From Sesamum alatum (taxonomy: Eukaryota > Streptophyta > Magnoliopsida > Lamiales > Pedaliaceae), in assembly GCA_034509735.1 (NCBI GenBank), contig JACGWO010000005.1, positions 32,518,479 to 32,582,478 on the forward strand: a DNA stretch of 64,000 nucleotides. The letters run 5' to 3'. The position numbers were made by a program, and so were the translations under genes. Numbering within the stretch: position 1 is the stretch's first letter; every line of letters begins with the position of its first letter. This document shows positions 9,821 through 22,800 of this stretch, piece after piece. The notes under the pieces were generated by a model. The model had not been told where the DNA came from and did not search any database. It worked only from the letters and a program-made list of their open reading frames with translations.

Positions 9821-12800
9821 ATGCCTTTATTAGGTAAAGCAAGAGAAGAATCTTATGTTTCTCTTCCTAATATTTGCTGTTGAAGTTCTTTGATTTGGTG
9901 AAAATTTCGTAATGTTTCCCATTGCGCTTTTTGCAGCTTACTCTTGTTTTGATTTAATGTTATGTTGCATATTGAGATTATTTGTAACTTTGCCGAATGA
10001 ATTGGAGGCATTTTTTATTGTGAATCTGGGAGATTGTGTTCAAGCTATCCATTGTTATGTTTCTCCTGCAGATATTGCTATTTCACAGCCTTGTTCTTGT
10101 TTCGGCAACAATATATTAGCATTTAGGTCTGAAGCCCGCTTTCATAATAAGCTCGTAGTAAGATATGATAAGGGATTGGGATTGGCATCTACATTTTCTT
10201 GGAGAACTTTTTGTATCACTAAAAAAGTGAGTACAAATCTTAACCTGGGGAGAAATGAGGTATGGCGGGGTGGACTGATGATCAAATCGGTTGCTACCCT
10301 GGAATTTCCTGGTGTAACTGGGAAAAGTGGAGGGGTGAGAGGGTATCAGAATGTGTTGAGGATGGATGTCGATTCAGTAAAGCCAAATTGCCCCGACTTT
10401 GAGTCGCAATCTTCAAGTGAAGACTCAGTAGAAGTGGATGAGAGGGAGAAGTTGAGACGGATGAGGATTTCCAAAGCGAATAAAGGAAACACGCCTTGGA
10501 ACAAAGGGAAAAAGCACAGCCCAGGTAATGCAATGCTTTGCATTTTGAAATCATCCGAGTTGATTAGATATAGTTTCTGAGCTTTAATCAGATCCAACAA
10601 TGTCTCAAATGTCTTAAATATGTACAGAAACCTTACAGCGGATTAAAGAGAGAACCAGGCTGGCAATGCAAGATCCTAAGGTGATGTCATGTAAGAAGCT
10701 AAGGATAGTTTTGTTAGAACCCCAAAATAATTTGGAAAAAGCAAGTATAACGAAGATTGTGAAAAAACAAGTGTATGTTTCTTGAGATTGTTGTGATTAT
10801 TCTTAGTGGACCTGTCGGTTTTCGTGAAACATAATATTAATTCACGACCCTATTGATGTAACTGTTCTGGAATGTACTGCTGCTGATATTCCTGCCCAAC
10901 CATGTATTCAAGTTTCTTTCTATAAACCAATCATGTTGCAGTGTTCTAGTATGCATATATATTGACTCACGATTTATGTGGAACACGCCCAATGGTTTAC
11001 GTCTTTTTCTGGATTCTGTGTGGAGGGGGGGTTGTGAACTTGTATGCTCTAGATACTGTTTGATGCTACAGCTCTGCAGTCCGTCCAACCAACTTTCTAA
11101 ACTATGAGAAGACAAATATATTATTTAGTTAAAACCAGGCCTGGCAGCTGATTTTAGTTGGGTTTCCCTCAGAAATATCTTTGACAGAGACATTGTTGCA
11201 TGCTCAAATTCCATCAGCTAAGTAGAGCTTTAAGCCTTTATCCTTTTCTCTTGCATTAATGAGTTCAGCAATTTTTTAAGTAATTCTGGCATTGAGTTCT
11301 ACTATTAAGTTGTCAATACATTAAATATAGTGATTTCCGCTTGTCATATCAACTAGTTTGGGTTTGATATCTTAAAAAGGCACTAATGATTATTAACCAC
11401 GCAGGTCAAGATGAAGCTAGTTAACCTGGGGCATGCCCAAAGGTAGGTTAACTTTTTTTGTGTGCTTTTCGGTTAGCATCTGCCATTTATAGGACTGGTT
11501 TTTCTGTTCATTGCCGACTTTGGGTGTAAGAAGTATATTCTAAAAATACTTATGCTCATGTAGACATGAATGATGCTGATTCAGTTTTTGGATGTAGCTA
11601 AGGTCGGCAAAGAGTTGTTAATATGTTGTGATCCTGCAAGCAATTCATGGAAATGAATCTGGACCTGAGACTTAAGTGTTCTGTTTCCACCTTTCCTGTG
11701 TCAACAGTTTACCATTGCTTCTGATAGATCTGTCAAAACTTGTCATTCTTTTCTATGATGTCACATGTATTAGAGTCGGTCATTAATGTAAACTTGTTCT
11801 CGCCGATAATATTGCATCGATTGATTTCTTATGTTTTGTGCGCTAATATATATCCCCAATAAAAGCTGCACCCCTTCTCAAATGAATAAGACGGTTGTTA
11901 CTGATTTTGGGGTATATCATGTTCCAGAACAAGGGAAAGATCCACAAATTATGCATTCTGAGAAGGACACAAAGAGTTTAATATGAGTTGTCCTTGAGTA
12001 TGGTCTGTATGGATGCTGTTTCATCTTTGGTTTTAGTGAATGGACCAATTAAGGGTATTCCGCTTTTTTCTTTTGTTTTTGCCTACTTTTCAGTGAAGAA
12101 ACAAGGATGAAAATTGGAGTCGGTGTCCGTCTCGGGTGGGAAAGACGCCGTCAGAAATTGATGCTCCAGGAGACTTGCCACTATGAGTGGCAGAATCTAA
12201 TTGCTGTGGCTGCCCAAAAAGGTCTTCTAGGTGAGGAAGAATTGCAATGGGATTCATACAAGATATTGAGCAAAGAGCTTGAGCAGGAATGGTTACAAAG
12301 TGTTGAACAAAGAAAAACCAAGAGGCCAAAAGGTAGCAAGAGAGCACCAAAGTCTGCCGAGCAGAAGAGAAAGATTTCAGAGGCCATATCTGCCAAATGG
12401 GCGGATCCTGTAAGATCTTTACTGCACACATCGAATTCTTATTTTCTATAATCAAAGACTCAAATGTCATTCCAGATATTTCGATGTAGAATAAGTTGTC
12501 TAAGTCTCCTTTTCCTTCTATAGGAATACCGGAATCGGGTTTGCTCGGCTCTAGCTAAATTTCATGGTATTGTGGAAGGGCCTGAAAGGAAACCCAGAAG
12601 AAGGCCAAGTGCTGATGGACAGACTCAAAAAAGAAGTCCGAGAAAGAAGTATGAGAACAATGATCCTGCAAAGCATGAGACCAAGACTCAGGTTCAACGC
12701 ATTAGATCAAAGCGAAGGAGGACACCTTCCTACAAGGATCCATTGGCAAGTACCAAGTTGGAGATGTTAAGAAACATAAGAGCACAGAGAACTGCTGCTA

Positions 12801-13700
12801 TGAACAAAAAAAGTGAAGCCATCACTAGGGCAAAGTAAGTTCCCATTTTACAGTTGATTGTTTCTTTTAGTAGTCCTTTATCATGTTTTAGTAGTTTAGG
12901 TGATTATCTTCTACACTGATTCAATTTGGAGGGCAGGAAAGAAAAGGGAACTTGAATCTCTATACACATACATTCTTGTTTTCATCTTGATTGCTTGATC
13001 ATTATTACATGGGATTGTAGCTTATGTCACTGATGTCTGGAAAATCACGGTGTACGTTGCTGTGTGATAAAATAATTGCAGGATGTTGATTGCTGAAGCT
13101 GAGAAGGCTGCGGAGGCACTTGAACTAGCTGCCAAGACAAGCCCTCTTGCTCATGCATCGCTAATGGAAAGCAGGATGCTAATCACTGAAGCTATTCAGC
13201 TCATTGAATCCATAGAACATGAAGACAGAATAATCTCTTCTGAAAATGAAGAGAATTCAACTGAACCAGCATCTCATCTCCAAGAAGAGATAGATTCAGA
13301 TACTCGAGATTTGGAAGCCATCAAACATACAAAAGTAAATGGAGTTCACAGCTCCTCGGCTCCTGTGATCGATACCAGCAACTTAAGTTTCAACAAGTTC
13401 ATGCTGCCAGATATGGTGAACGGGAATTCTTCGAGTTCTTGTTCCAATATACTCAAAACTGAGGAGAAACATCATCAGACAAGCCCTAATGATCTTCTTT
13501 CAGTAGATTTGCCCTCCAACTTCACGAAGAATCTTGCTGATCATAAACAAAATCTCAGTGGGATGTCTGAGCATATGCAGAAACCATCAGTAAATGGAGT
13601 AGAGTCCCACTCAGCGAATGCACACTTACTGGAAAAACAAGGGAACATAACCAAGAAATGGGTCCGCGGGAGGCTGGTTGAAGTTGCGGAAGGAGCCTAG
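9821..13700 (+). CDS. NUMOD3-domain protein, likely organellar (At1g53800-like)
   Basis: Seven coding exons: 9821-9833, 10072-10524, 10628-10680, 11405-11442, 12094-12409, 12524-12834 and 13082-13700, joining to 600 residues. The first coding exon is only 13 nt (MPLL plus one base). Splicing to the acceptor at 10071 gives MPLLDIAISQP, which matches the family N-terminus as I remember it, whereas the longer open frame at 9912 is intronic. A nuclease-associated modular domain 3 lies at about 138-195 (GNTPWNKGKKHSP, then SEETRMKIG), with a second, weaker copy at about 262-300 (KSAEQKRKISEAISAKW). NUMOD3 is a DNA-binding module of homing endonucleases, but no catalytic GIY-YIG or HNH motif is present. 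The middle is very basic; an alanine-rich helix follows at about 396-425, then an acidic, serine-rich tail ending KWVRGRLVEVAEGA. Function is unknown. Confidence 0.88.
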
Positions 13701-14063
13701 GTTAGTACCATCCTTTTAGATTTAATACATACTCCTGCGTACATCTAGCTATGTAGGAAGGATAGAGTGTAGAATACCATTCCAGATGTAACTGAGTATC
13801 AAGTTAGTTCATAGACGTCCCAAACTGTTGATGTAACTTTAAATGACATCAAATTGAAAAGAAAACAAAAAGGAAAAAAAATTCCATCTGTTACAGTAAT
13901 TCTTAAGAGGCGTGAAATGCCAGAAATGATGGCAAATTCTTCATTGTAATTCCCAAGGAGTTCAAATTACCAAGTCTGAAATTGCATAGTATATTACACA
14001 GAGATGAAGAAGATTATTTCTCTGCAGATTGCACTTCTCACAGAACTCGAGAAATTAAACATT

Positions 14064-14418
14064 TTACTTGGAGCAGACAATTTCGTCGACGTAGAGCACT
14101 TGCCAGTTCTTGAGGTGTGAGTCCACACTACTTTCGATCTCCCTCCTCCGTGTTTCCTTCTCCTCTACAGCTCTCTCAATCTCCGATTTCACTTCCTCCT
14201 TCTGCAAAAAGTTACCATTCGATCCAAAGCAGCCTGTTAAGTGCTCGAAATGATGAGAAAATAATAAATACAATTGGGGATTGGGAACTTACGGGGATGA
14301 TATCAGGAACTGGAAGCTTAGAACCATGCACGGCGGCGCGATTGGCGGCTTTCGTCACCATCAACCGCCGGCCGTGGTTGCAGAGGACGGCTGCTCCGTC
14401 TTGCGTTGTGCGCAGCAT
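14064..14418 (-). CDS. Small hypothetical protein, 87 residues, two exons
   Basis: Exon 1 is 14293-14418 (42 codons, start ATG at 14418) and exon 2 is 14064-14201. The donor is GTAAGT and the acceptor TGCAG, phase 0, and the join gives 87 residues ending ...DEIVCSK. The N-terminal half is basic and low in acidic residues (RTTQDGAAVLCNHGRRLM), as mitochondrial presequences are. The C-terminal half is a charged, probably helical segment (EEVKSEIERAVEEKETRRR) followed by a short conserved-looking end (NWQVLYVDE). An upstream in-frame ATG at 14511 would add 31 residues, but the shorter start gives a more typical N-terminus. It is convergent with the NUMOD3 gene, whose stop is about 360 bp away. 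I do not recognise a named family. Confidence 0.6.
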
Positions 14419-14635
14419 TTTCGATTCGAATTTGTGTGCTTGTGAGTGGTGGGAGAAGTTGAAGTGAGAATAAATGAAGACGAAAAACTCACTCAACAAT
14501 ACCAGAGACATCTGGAATGCAAGTAAAGAAGCTACGTGCCCTTTATGCTGACGTGGTACTTTCTTTCATTTTCAATGCCTTGGATTTTCTTTTAATTATT
14601 TATTAGTATTTTTCCCTCACATGTGATGGGGGAAA

Positions 14636-15600
14636 ATTAGGGCAAATTACACTTTTGATCCGTAAATATTTTGAGGCGTGATTTTGATCTTTAATATTTT
14701 AAAAATATTACGATTTTGGTCCAATAATTAAAATTAATAGAATAGAAGAGCATAATACTGTTGCAAAATCGATCATGTTCTCTAAATTTGGAGGAATGAA
14801 GGTGGAACGTAGTGGGGGATGGCGTCGAAAAGAACAGAGATAGACATATCTCATTGATGGGGGAACGGACCGTGATGGTGAGGGTGAATGATCACCACGG
14901 AGTGGACTCTCAAATGATAGTGGTGTGCGGTGAAAGGACAGTGGACGATGGTGAAAAATGGAGAGAAGAGAGGGAATCACGAGCAAGGATTTTGCGAAGG
15001 GGAGAAGCCTGAGAAGTCGACAAATCATTGGATAGGTTCTCAAATAGTGGTGGTGGTACAGGCGTGAAAACTAAAATAACTGTCCATAGCTTGGGACATA
15101 AAAGAGGGGTACCTTCTTGTTGTCAACTAGAACTTTCAAAGGTGTATTTATATTTCATCTGCTCATACTAATTGTAGGGAAGCGCAAAACTTTCACTGGA
15201 AAGTGGCAGATCTTACTCTAAGAAAAATGTGTACGTCACCCAGAGGAGAGCCAGTTTAAGGGAAGGCATTCTCAGGCGCTTCCCTGACCTAACCTCGAAA
15301 CTAGAACTTCTTTTTTACACTTGCTTTAGTACAACCATTGAGACTGGAAACCAAGGGGGGGGGGGGGGGGGTGGAAACTTGCTTACTCTCTCCCTTCCCT
15401 TCCTCTATTTCTCTTGATTATGGCATATGGCCGAACAACGACAAACTTGGAGGAAAGAGAAAGTATATCTAAAAGGGGTAGATTTGAAGAACATGACCAT
15501 GTTCTCCAAATTTCATTAACTACCTCTAATTTTAACGGTTGGGCCCGAATCGTAACATTAAGAAAAAAAACAGAATTAAAATTGTAATTTGCTCGGAAAA
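14636..15600. repeat. Family B foldback with about 700 bp of GC-richer cargo
   Basis: The left arm 'gggcaaattacacttttgatcc' (in pieces) and the right arm '...aattaaaattgtaatttgctc' are inverted and carry the family B words TTTGGTCC/GGACTAAAA in decayed form. The interior 14800-15330 is richer in G and C than the arms and resembles no other interior seen here. A G-run sits at 15355-15371. Short open frames in the cargo look accidental. Confidence 0.45.
15355..15371. repeat. Poly(G) run
   Basis: About 16 consecutive G residues; prone to slippage and sequencing error. Confidence 0.9.
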
Positions 15601-15764
15601 TTATATTGAACATTTCATTTTTAATTATTTAATATAAATAACACTATAAATTTCATTATCTTATATATTTAAAAGAAAATTGTTACAATACATCTAACAT
15701 TTTCTTAGTTTTCAAAATTACCTTTAAATTCAAAAGCTGTAATAGGCCTATTGCTTTCAATTTC

Positions 15765-15850
15765 ACTTGGGGCAGCCCAGTAGGCAGAAGCCCAGTATAA
15801 ATCGTTCAGTTAATGGGCCGTTTTCAGCCAGCTGGTCCGGTACTGGGTCA
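15765..15850 (+). promoter_or_regulatory. Likely core promoter of the O-fucosyltransferase gene
   Basis: Within 85 bp there are AGCCCA twice, a TATAAAT box at about 15797, and ATGGGCC. TGGGC/GCCCA 'site II' words near a TATA box are common in promoters of growth-related plant genes. The start codon follows about 320 bp downstream. Confidence 0.5.
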
Positions 15851-16116
15851 CTTTCCACCGACGATCTTCTTCTCCGATCAAGCAAATCAACAAACAGAAA
15901 AAGGATGAATGAATTGATGGAGTATTAGTTGTTTCTTGGATTTCCCTCTCCTTCCTTCTCACTCTTACCTCCAAATCAAATTCGCCATTAATTATTTCTC
16001 ATTTTTCACTCTTCCCCACAAAACCCTTCTCGCCATTACTGGGACGTGTGTTTTTTCTCCATCTCCGTTTCTTGATTTCACGTCCACTGCGTGAGGAAGT
16101 GAGTAGAAAAGCTGAA

Positions 16117-18290
16117 ATGATGGAAAGGGAGTCCTCAGACGAAGAGGAGGATCGCGAGAATCTGATTTCCCAAAATGCCCGGTCTAACGACGTCGTGAAG
16201 TCCCCCAATCACCGGCACCGCTCCGCTTTCCATATTGACGATGATTTCAGGAGCCGATTTTCGGGTGTCACTCACAGATTTCATAAGAGGTATCTTATGG
16301 CGATTTTTCTGCCCATGCTGATTTTAATACTCTATTTTACCACCGATTTGAGAAACTTGTTCCAGATGCGTATTCCGACGATCAGAAATATCGGGGGTAA
16401 TAATCCCCCGATTGATCGAATGCGTGAGTCGGAATTGCGGGCCTTGTATTTGCTTAAGCAGCAGGAACTTGAGCTGTTTAAGATGTGGAATTATACCACA
16501 TTGGTGAATAAATCGAATTTTAGCTTGGCAAATTTGACTTCTGCGAATAATAATGGGGTGGGCATGCTTTCGTCTTCAATGTTGGAAGACTTAAAATCGC
16601 GGGTTTTTAGCCAGATTTCGTTGAATAAGCAGATTCAAGGGGTTCTGTTGTCATCGCATGAAAATGGAGGTTCTTTTGAATTGAATGAGAATTACACGGA
16701 TGCGAGTTTTTCTGGTTGGAGTGGGTGTCGGAAGGTGGACCAGAGGTTGTCAGAGAGGAGAACGATGGAGTGGAAACCTAGATCAGACAAGTATTTGTTT
16801 GCAATTTGTGTTTCGGGACAAATGTCGAATCATTTGATTTGTCTGGAGAAGCATATGTTTTTTGCAGCTTTGCTTAATCGGATTTTGGTGATACCGAGTT
16901 CAAAGGTTGATTATGAGTTCCATCGGGTGTTGGATATTGAGCATATTAATAAGTGCTTGGGGAGGAAAGTTGTGGTGACATTTGAGGAGTTTGCAGAGAG
17001 TAAGAAGAAACATTTGCACATTGACAAGCTTATGTGTTATTTCTCATCGCCCCAGCCATGTTATATGGATGATGAGCGTGTCAAGAAGTTAAAGGGGTTG
17101 GGACTCTCTTTGGGTAAGATCGAGGCTGTCTGGAATGAGGATGTCAGGAAGCCAAATCAAAGGACAGTCCAGGATGTTTTAGCAAAGTTTTCTTCAGACG
17201 ATAATGTCATTGCAGTTGGAGATGTATTCTTTGCTGATGTGGAGAGAGAGTGGGTGATGCAGCCAGGAGGTCCTATTGCCCACAAATGTAAGACACTTAT
17301 TGAGCCAAGCCGGCTTATATTGCTCACTGCTCAACGTTTTATCCAGACTTTCTTGGGGAAGGACTTTATAGCTCTTCATTTCCGGCGCCATGGTTTCTTG
17401 AAATTCTGGTATTTCCTTCTCCTTGGGTCTTTTTAAATGTTCTGTGATTGTATGTAGCATCTAACAGAATTTTCTTAACGGTTTCCAGTAATGCCAAGCA
17501 GCCAAGTTGCTTTTACCCTGTTCCTCAAGCTGCGCAGTGCATCAATCGAGTGCTTGAAAGAGCTAATACGCCAGTAATATATCTCTCCACCGATGCTGCA
17601 GAAAGTGAAACTGGTTTACTGCAGTCGCTTCTAGTCTGGAATGGGAAGACTGTTCCCCTTGTTCAAAGACCGGCTCGTAATTTTGCTGAAAAGTGGGATG
17701 CTTTATTATACAGACATGGACTTGATGGAGATTCTCAGGTGGGCTTACTTTTGTTTCCATCATTGCTGTTTCGGGTTTCACAACGAATTGCCTTCATCAT
17801 TTCAGACCTGTAAAAATGTTATGCATGATAAGAATTAATGAAATTACTTGATCTTGACTTCTCCAAATAACAAAAACACCTCCTTATATATTCAAAATAA
17901 ATGTATATCTTGGTGGGTTGTTGTATATGACATCTTATAATTGGTAGAGCCGCTTATGGATACAGTCAGATCCAAGATCTTCAACTCTGAAGCATTCTCG
18001 TGGAATGGAAACTTAGCATACTTTTGGAATATTAGTTCCATTTAGTCTTGCTTATGAAATTTTAGTGCAACTTTTAATTGAACTCATCTAACTCTGGAAT
18101 TTTCACCATGAAGGTTGAAGCAATGCTGGATAAGACTATTTGTGCTATGTCTTCTGTGTTTATTGGAGCTTCTGGATCTACTTTCACAGAGGATATTTTG
18201 CGGCTGCGTAAGGACTGGGGATCATCATCACTCTGTGACGAATACTTGTGCCAGGGCGAACTGCCAAATTTCACTGCAGAAGATGAGTGA
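16117..18290 (+). CDS. O-fucosyltransferase family protein (At1g53770-like)
   Basis: Three exons, 16117-17408, 17489-17738 and 18114-18290, join to 572 residues. The protein has an acidic cytosolic N-terminus (ERESSDEEEDRENL) and a single membrane anchor at about 58-76 (RYLMAIFLPMLILILYF), the layout of a Golgi type II glycosyltransferase. A large lumenal domain follows, with SGQMSNHLICLEKHMF, then IALHFRRHGFLKFCNAK at the exon 1/2 join, then VFIGASGSTFTEDI near the end. The HFRRHG arginine and the GSTFT motif correspond to the GDP-fucose-binding region of plant O-fucosyltransferases. Two ATGs are adjacent (16117 and 16120); the first is chosen. An upstream in-frame ATG at 16048 would place 23 residues before it and is less family-like. 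The acceptor substrate is unknown. Confidence 0.9.
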
Positions 18291-18868
18291 GTTAGGATTT
18301 TATGCGTTTGGGAAAATCCTTATGCTTTCTTGATCCTTAAACTACTCAACTCTTTCTGTGGTTCAATCATGCTGCCAAGGATAACTGAAGGAGCTGAAAC
18401 TGGTTGGGACCTGTCCTGGATTTTGCGACGCATTCGTTTGGACAGCCAAATCACTTGTGTAAATGGGATTTTACCTGATCTATGTGATGTATCATAAGAG
18501 CTTCACCACGTAATGCTATTTGTTTTGTTGTATGTGAGATTCCCTCCCGAACTTGTTTAGTTGTATCTGTTTGTTGCATGTGGTTCTTGTGATAGTAGAC
18601 TATCGCAACCTATGTACGTTACAGATGATTAGCGACATATTTTTGTATTCTGAGAGCCATTCAATTCAATGATAAACATCTTGCCAACTTCATGGATTTA
18701 TTACATTCAACTCATTTAACCAGTGAAAATAGCTGCCTCAACATAAGCCACTTTGCTTGTCTGCAGATTTACATGCATGTTTTTGCTTTAACCTTTGAAA
18801 CTGGTACATGGAATATCAGCCCCAGAGCATCTTTGAAACACCAGAAAGCCAGGAATTTTAGGAAAAAT
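18291..18868. other. 3' flank of the O-fucosyltransferase gene
   Basis: Likely 3' UTR and terminator region. No further exon was found, since the reading frame ends at TGA 18288-18290 in the usual GELPNFTAEDE tail. Confidence 0.45.
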
Positions 18869-19200
18869 GGATAATTACATTTTGCACTCCCACGAGGTTT
18901 AGTATAATTACACGTAAACTGTCTGTAGATTGAAAAATTACATTTAATACTCCTAAAGTTTGTTTTCTTCTAATAAATAGATGCTTTCGTTATTAAGACT
19001 TACTGAATTTGCTGATATTAGCTAAAAATAGAATAAGAATTCATATTTATCTTCGAATGACTTATTACTGACTCATTACATGTCAAACAAATAATTTTTT
19101 GATTAAACCATCCTTGTGCATTTTGACAGTTAATGAATATGAGCATGTGCATGTTCACCCTCGTAGAGATACTTTGGTCACCATGCTCCATGATTTCCAC
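18869..19200. repeat. Family A foldback, left arm only
   Basis: Begins GGATAATTACATTTTGCAC and carries AATTACACGTAAACTGTC, TAATAAATAGATGC and GCTGATATTAGC, matching the left arm and centre of the complete element at 43747-44274. The mirrored right arm is missing, so this copy is truncated. Confidence 0.55.
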
Positions 19201-19897
19201 TTGTAAATAAGTTTTGCATGACAATCTAAAAGAAAAATAATAGAGTTTTAAGGCATAGCTACTATCAATTCCCAGACCTTATTAAGCTGACTTATTACTA
19301 CCATTACTATTGGTTTTTTACTCCATATACCTTAATTTGTTACCAAAAAAAAGACTCCACCTCAAGACATTTATGTTTCATGAGGGTCCTGAAAAAGGGA
19401 TTTAGGATGGCTAAAGTTTGCAAATTATAGATTTATTTTTGTTTGAAAAATTATAAATATTCATTTAAAATTATTGATATACCCTTCGTAATAGTCCATT
19501 ATAAAAATATTTATTAAATAATTATTAATTTTAAAGAGTTGTTTGTATTTTTTTAAACAAAAAATTATATTTTTAATTTCGACAAACCTCAATTTAAAAA
19601 AGAAAAAAATAATATGGAATCACACCCAACTTTCGCAATTTTACAGTCAACCTCCACACAGTCGCTAAACCTCGAACCGCGCCGCTCAACTTCTTGTAAT
19701 ATGTATACAATACAATACAGTTTCGAGTGTTTTTTTCTCATTCACCTTACGCGCATTCTTAAAGGGATCAACATTTGTTAAAACCTTCGATTTTTGTTTC
19801 TTGAATTTCAAGTTCTAATCTCGTTTTTCCCAAACCAAAGTTTCTCAGTCCAAAAACCCACGGATTTGTGTGCCGCAAATCGACGTAGCATCCAAAG

Positions 19898-22800
19898 ATG
19901 AGGGCTAAAGTTGTGGTTTTTCCGATCAGAGGAAGAAACTGGTGTTTCAGCAGATCGATTGACCCTTCAGTGCTCGCGGCCCAATCTTCCAACACTCCTT
20001 CCACGCTCAAAGACCTCTTCAGTAAAATCTTTTCTTCTTCCCAGCACAGCAAGACGTCATCCGAGGACGACTCAAAAGTTGAGCTTGCGGTTGATTTCGT
20101 TGCGAACAAGGTTCCAGCTTTCATATGTGAATACCCACTTTTGCTTATTGCTCAGTCAGTGATGTTGAGTAATATATTGAGCATTTGGTGTTTATCTGAC
20201 TTGTGTCAGTGATAATGTGAAATGGATTATCTTTCTATTGGTTAATCATGACTAATGCATGATTGATGGGTTTTCATCATAAGGCTTGTGAGTGACGAAT
20301 GTGAGATGTATTAGGCTTGCAGAGCTAGTTAGAGAATAGAGATTGAAAATATGTTATTCTGATATTTCACATGAAAATATGCAGTTACCATCGTTTGTCT
20401 TTAGTCCTGTGTGGGACAGCCCAGTAGATTGGGCTCAAGATCTTCTACAGTGGGTCTTAGGTTCGAACCTGAGTGGGTGGGTGCATGAGTGTGATGGGCT
20501 TATATGGCTTGTGAATGATCAATGTTGAATTGATTTAGTCTTTGTCTGTGAGTGGACACATAGTTTGTCTAAATTTCACTTGAAAATATACACTTTCTGT
20601 TGCTTTATTGTTAGCTAGTGTATGCTTGTGAGTGATTAATGAAAGGCATATGTTTCTGCGGCAGATTAGTGCTTAATGAATTCCTAGATGTTGTATATAT
20701 CTGTGTAATTGTTAGCATGGAACATGTGTAGATGAATGGAGCTTGGAGTAACCTGGAGAAGGCGCCCCAAGGGACTTTCAAGAATAAAATTCATGGGTAT
20801 ATTTACGTAAACACGGTTTCTTCTTGTTCTGTCCTTTTATTTGATTCAATATTTGTCTTTGTGAATAATTTTTCCAATCTGCAATTTGAGAAAAAGGTAT
20901 AGAAAATGTGGCTGTTATTATGTTTAACATGTTAAATCAATGGTCTCTATGTGTAGATTGGGGTTGAAGCTGTTGTCACGTGTTAGGCCATCAGAGATCT
21001 TCTTCAGATCCATCCCAAAGGAGATTGATAGAGTGGATATTGTATATCCATCAAGGTAATCTCATCCCATCAGATGTATGTTCTTGAACTTTCCTGGTTT
21101 ATTTCCTTTTATAATGCAAAGATTGATAATTCGAAGATTATCTATATACCCAAATGTAATCCAACCATGCATGAGAGTGCTGTTTGTCAATTTGCTAGAT
21201 GAATTCAAAAGTTCTGGTAAGAACTGTGTGCATGAGAGTAATGTCATGCGGAGAAGTTTGGTTTTTATTCTAGTTGAGATATTAGGTTAATGTATTGGAT
21301 AAAAACTTTTGGTCTATGGTAAAATAGCTGATTAGGGATTTTGCAGTAAGTTTTCAGAAAAATCAGCTGTAAATTTTGGAGGAGAATGTGAAAACATGAA
21401 ATCTTGCATGGCCTCCCTTTCATTAAAGAAAAGACCAGGAAAATTCTTAATTTTGTAATGTACGGCTTTATCCACTTTCTTTCTTGTATAAGAAGCTGAA
21501 CTTCGATGTGGTTCTTCAATGTGATTAAAATTTAAAATTCAAGATACAAAATCAACGGTTGTAACAATTCTGACAATTTAAGAAAAGAGAACTCAAAACT
21601 GTACAGTATACATATTACAAGTTATTACTGTATCAATTCGGACTGTAGAAGATTACAAATGATATGTAGTATAGACATGTTTAATTTCATGGCAATTGGT
21701 TCCTCTAAATTTTACTTCAATGTGTCACAGTTTGAATCCACGGCTTGTCCGCCGAAGACTCCGACATATAGCATTCAGGTAAATTTGTTGATATCTTCTG
21801 TTGATATTTTCTACTACCCTGATGATTGGTTCCTTTTTTTTTTTTTGTTTCAGTATAGCACTGTTTATCATGTTGTATTTTAGCTCCGTTGATCCGGCAA
21901 TAACGTCATAGATGCAACAGTCAGTATGCTGCTAGAACTATATGAATGGATTTGTGCATGGCCTTCCAAGTTTTCAATACTTATCTGATCTGCAGTGATT
22001 GTTACTGGCAATCAATCAATGTGTTACACCCCCCCCCCCCCCCCTGCCCCCCCCAGCATTTTATTAAGGAGCAATAAGAGGTAGATGCACGATGGTGCTT
22101 TGAGCTTTTGAATGACACTGATCTTCCCTAAACATGCTAAAATATTTGGATGAATGCCAAATTTTTGGATCATAAATTTTTTGTGCTGTGGTCAAGTAAT
22201 ACTGTGAATTCATGGTCTAAGTGATGTTCTACAAGAAGACATTTGACACATCATCATCTTTTATTGCTCGTAACTTCTTGATTCTTGTATTTACCACTGG
22301 AAGGGACTAAACACATGTGCTAATGATATTTACTATGTTCGAGAAAATGTAATTACACTGCATGATTACCAGGGGATCAGTTATTCACAAGAAATACTTC
22401 TATGGTTCAGCCGTCTTGCTGCCTTTGACATCAGTTTTCATGGTATGTATATGTATCTAGAAAGAAAATCTAGTTTCACTTGCACTCTATTTTCCAAGAA
22501 TATGACGCATTTTCCTGTCTTCGTATATTGTCAATATATTTGTCTCAACTTTTCAATTTACTAATCTTTTGGAAATCCTTGAAATTCTTATTGCAGTTTC
22601 TTCCTTTGCCTAATATCCCATTCTTTTGGATCTTGTTCCGCACATACTCTCACTGGAGAGCCTCGCAGGTCAGAATTTATTAAGATTACTATATCACTGG
22701 AACATAATGTAAACAATCATGGCCGACATTGTTCCTGTCTGTTGAAAGATTTCATGGAACTTTCAAGGACTTCAAATTTGTTTTACTTGCTGCTCTTTTC

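Noticed and set aside
9912..10071. Long open frame start at 9912 as the NUMOD3 protein N-terminus
   Set aside because: It lies in an intron; the 13-nt exon at 9821-9833 spliced to 10072 gives the family-like MPLLDIA start.
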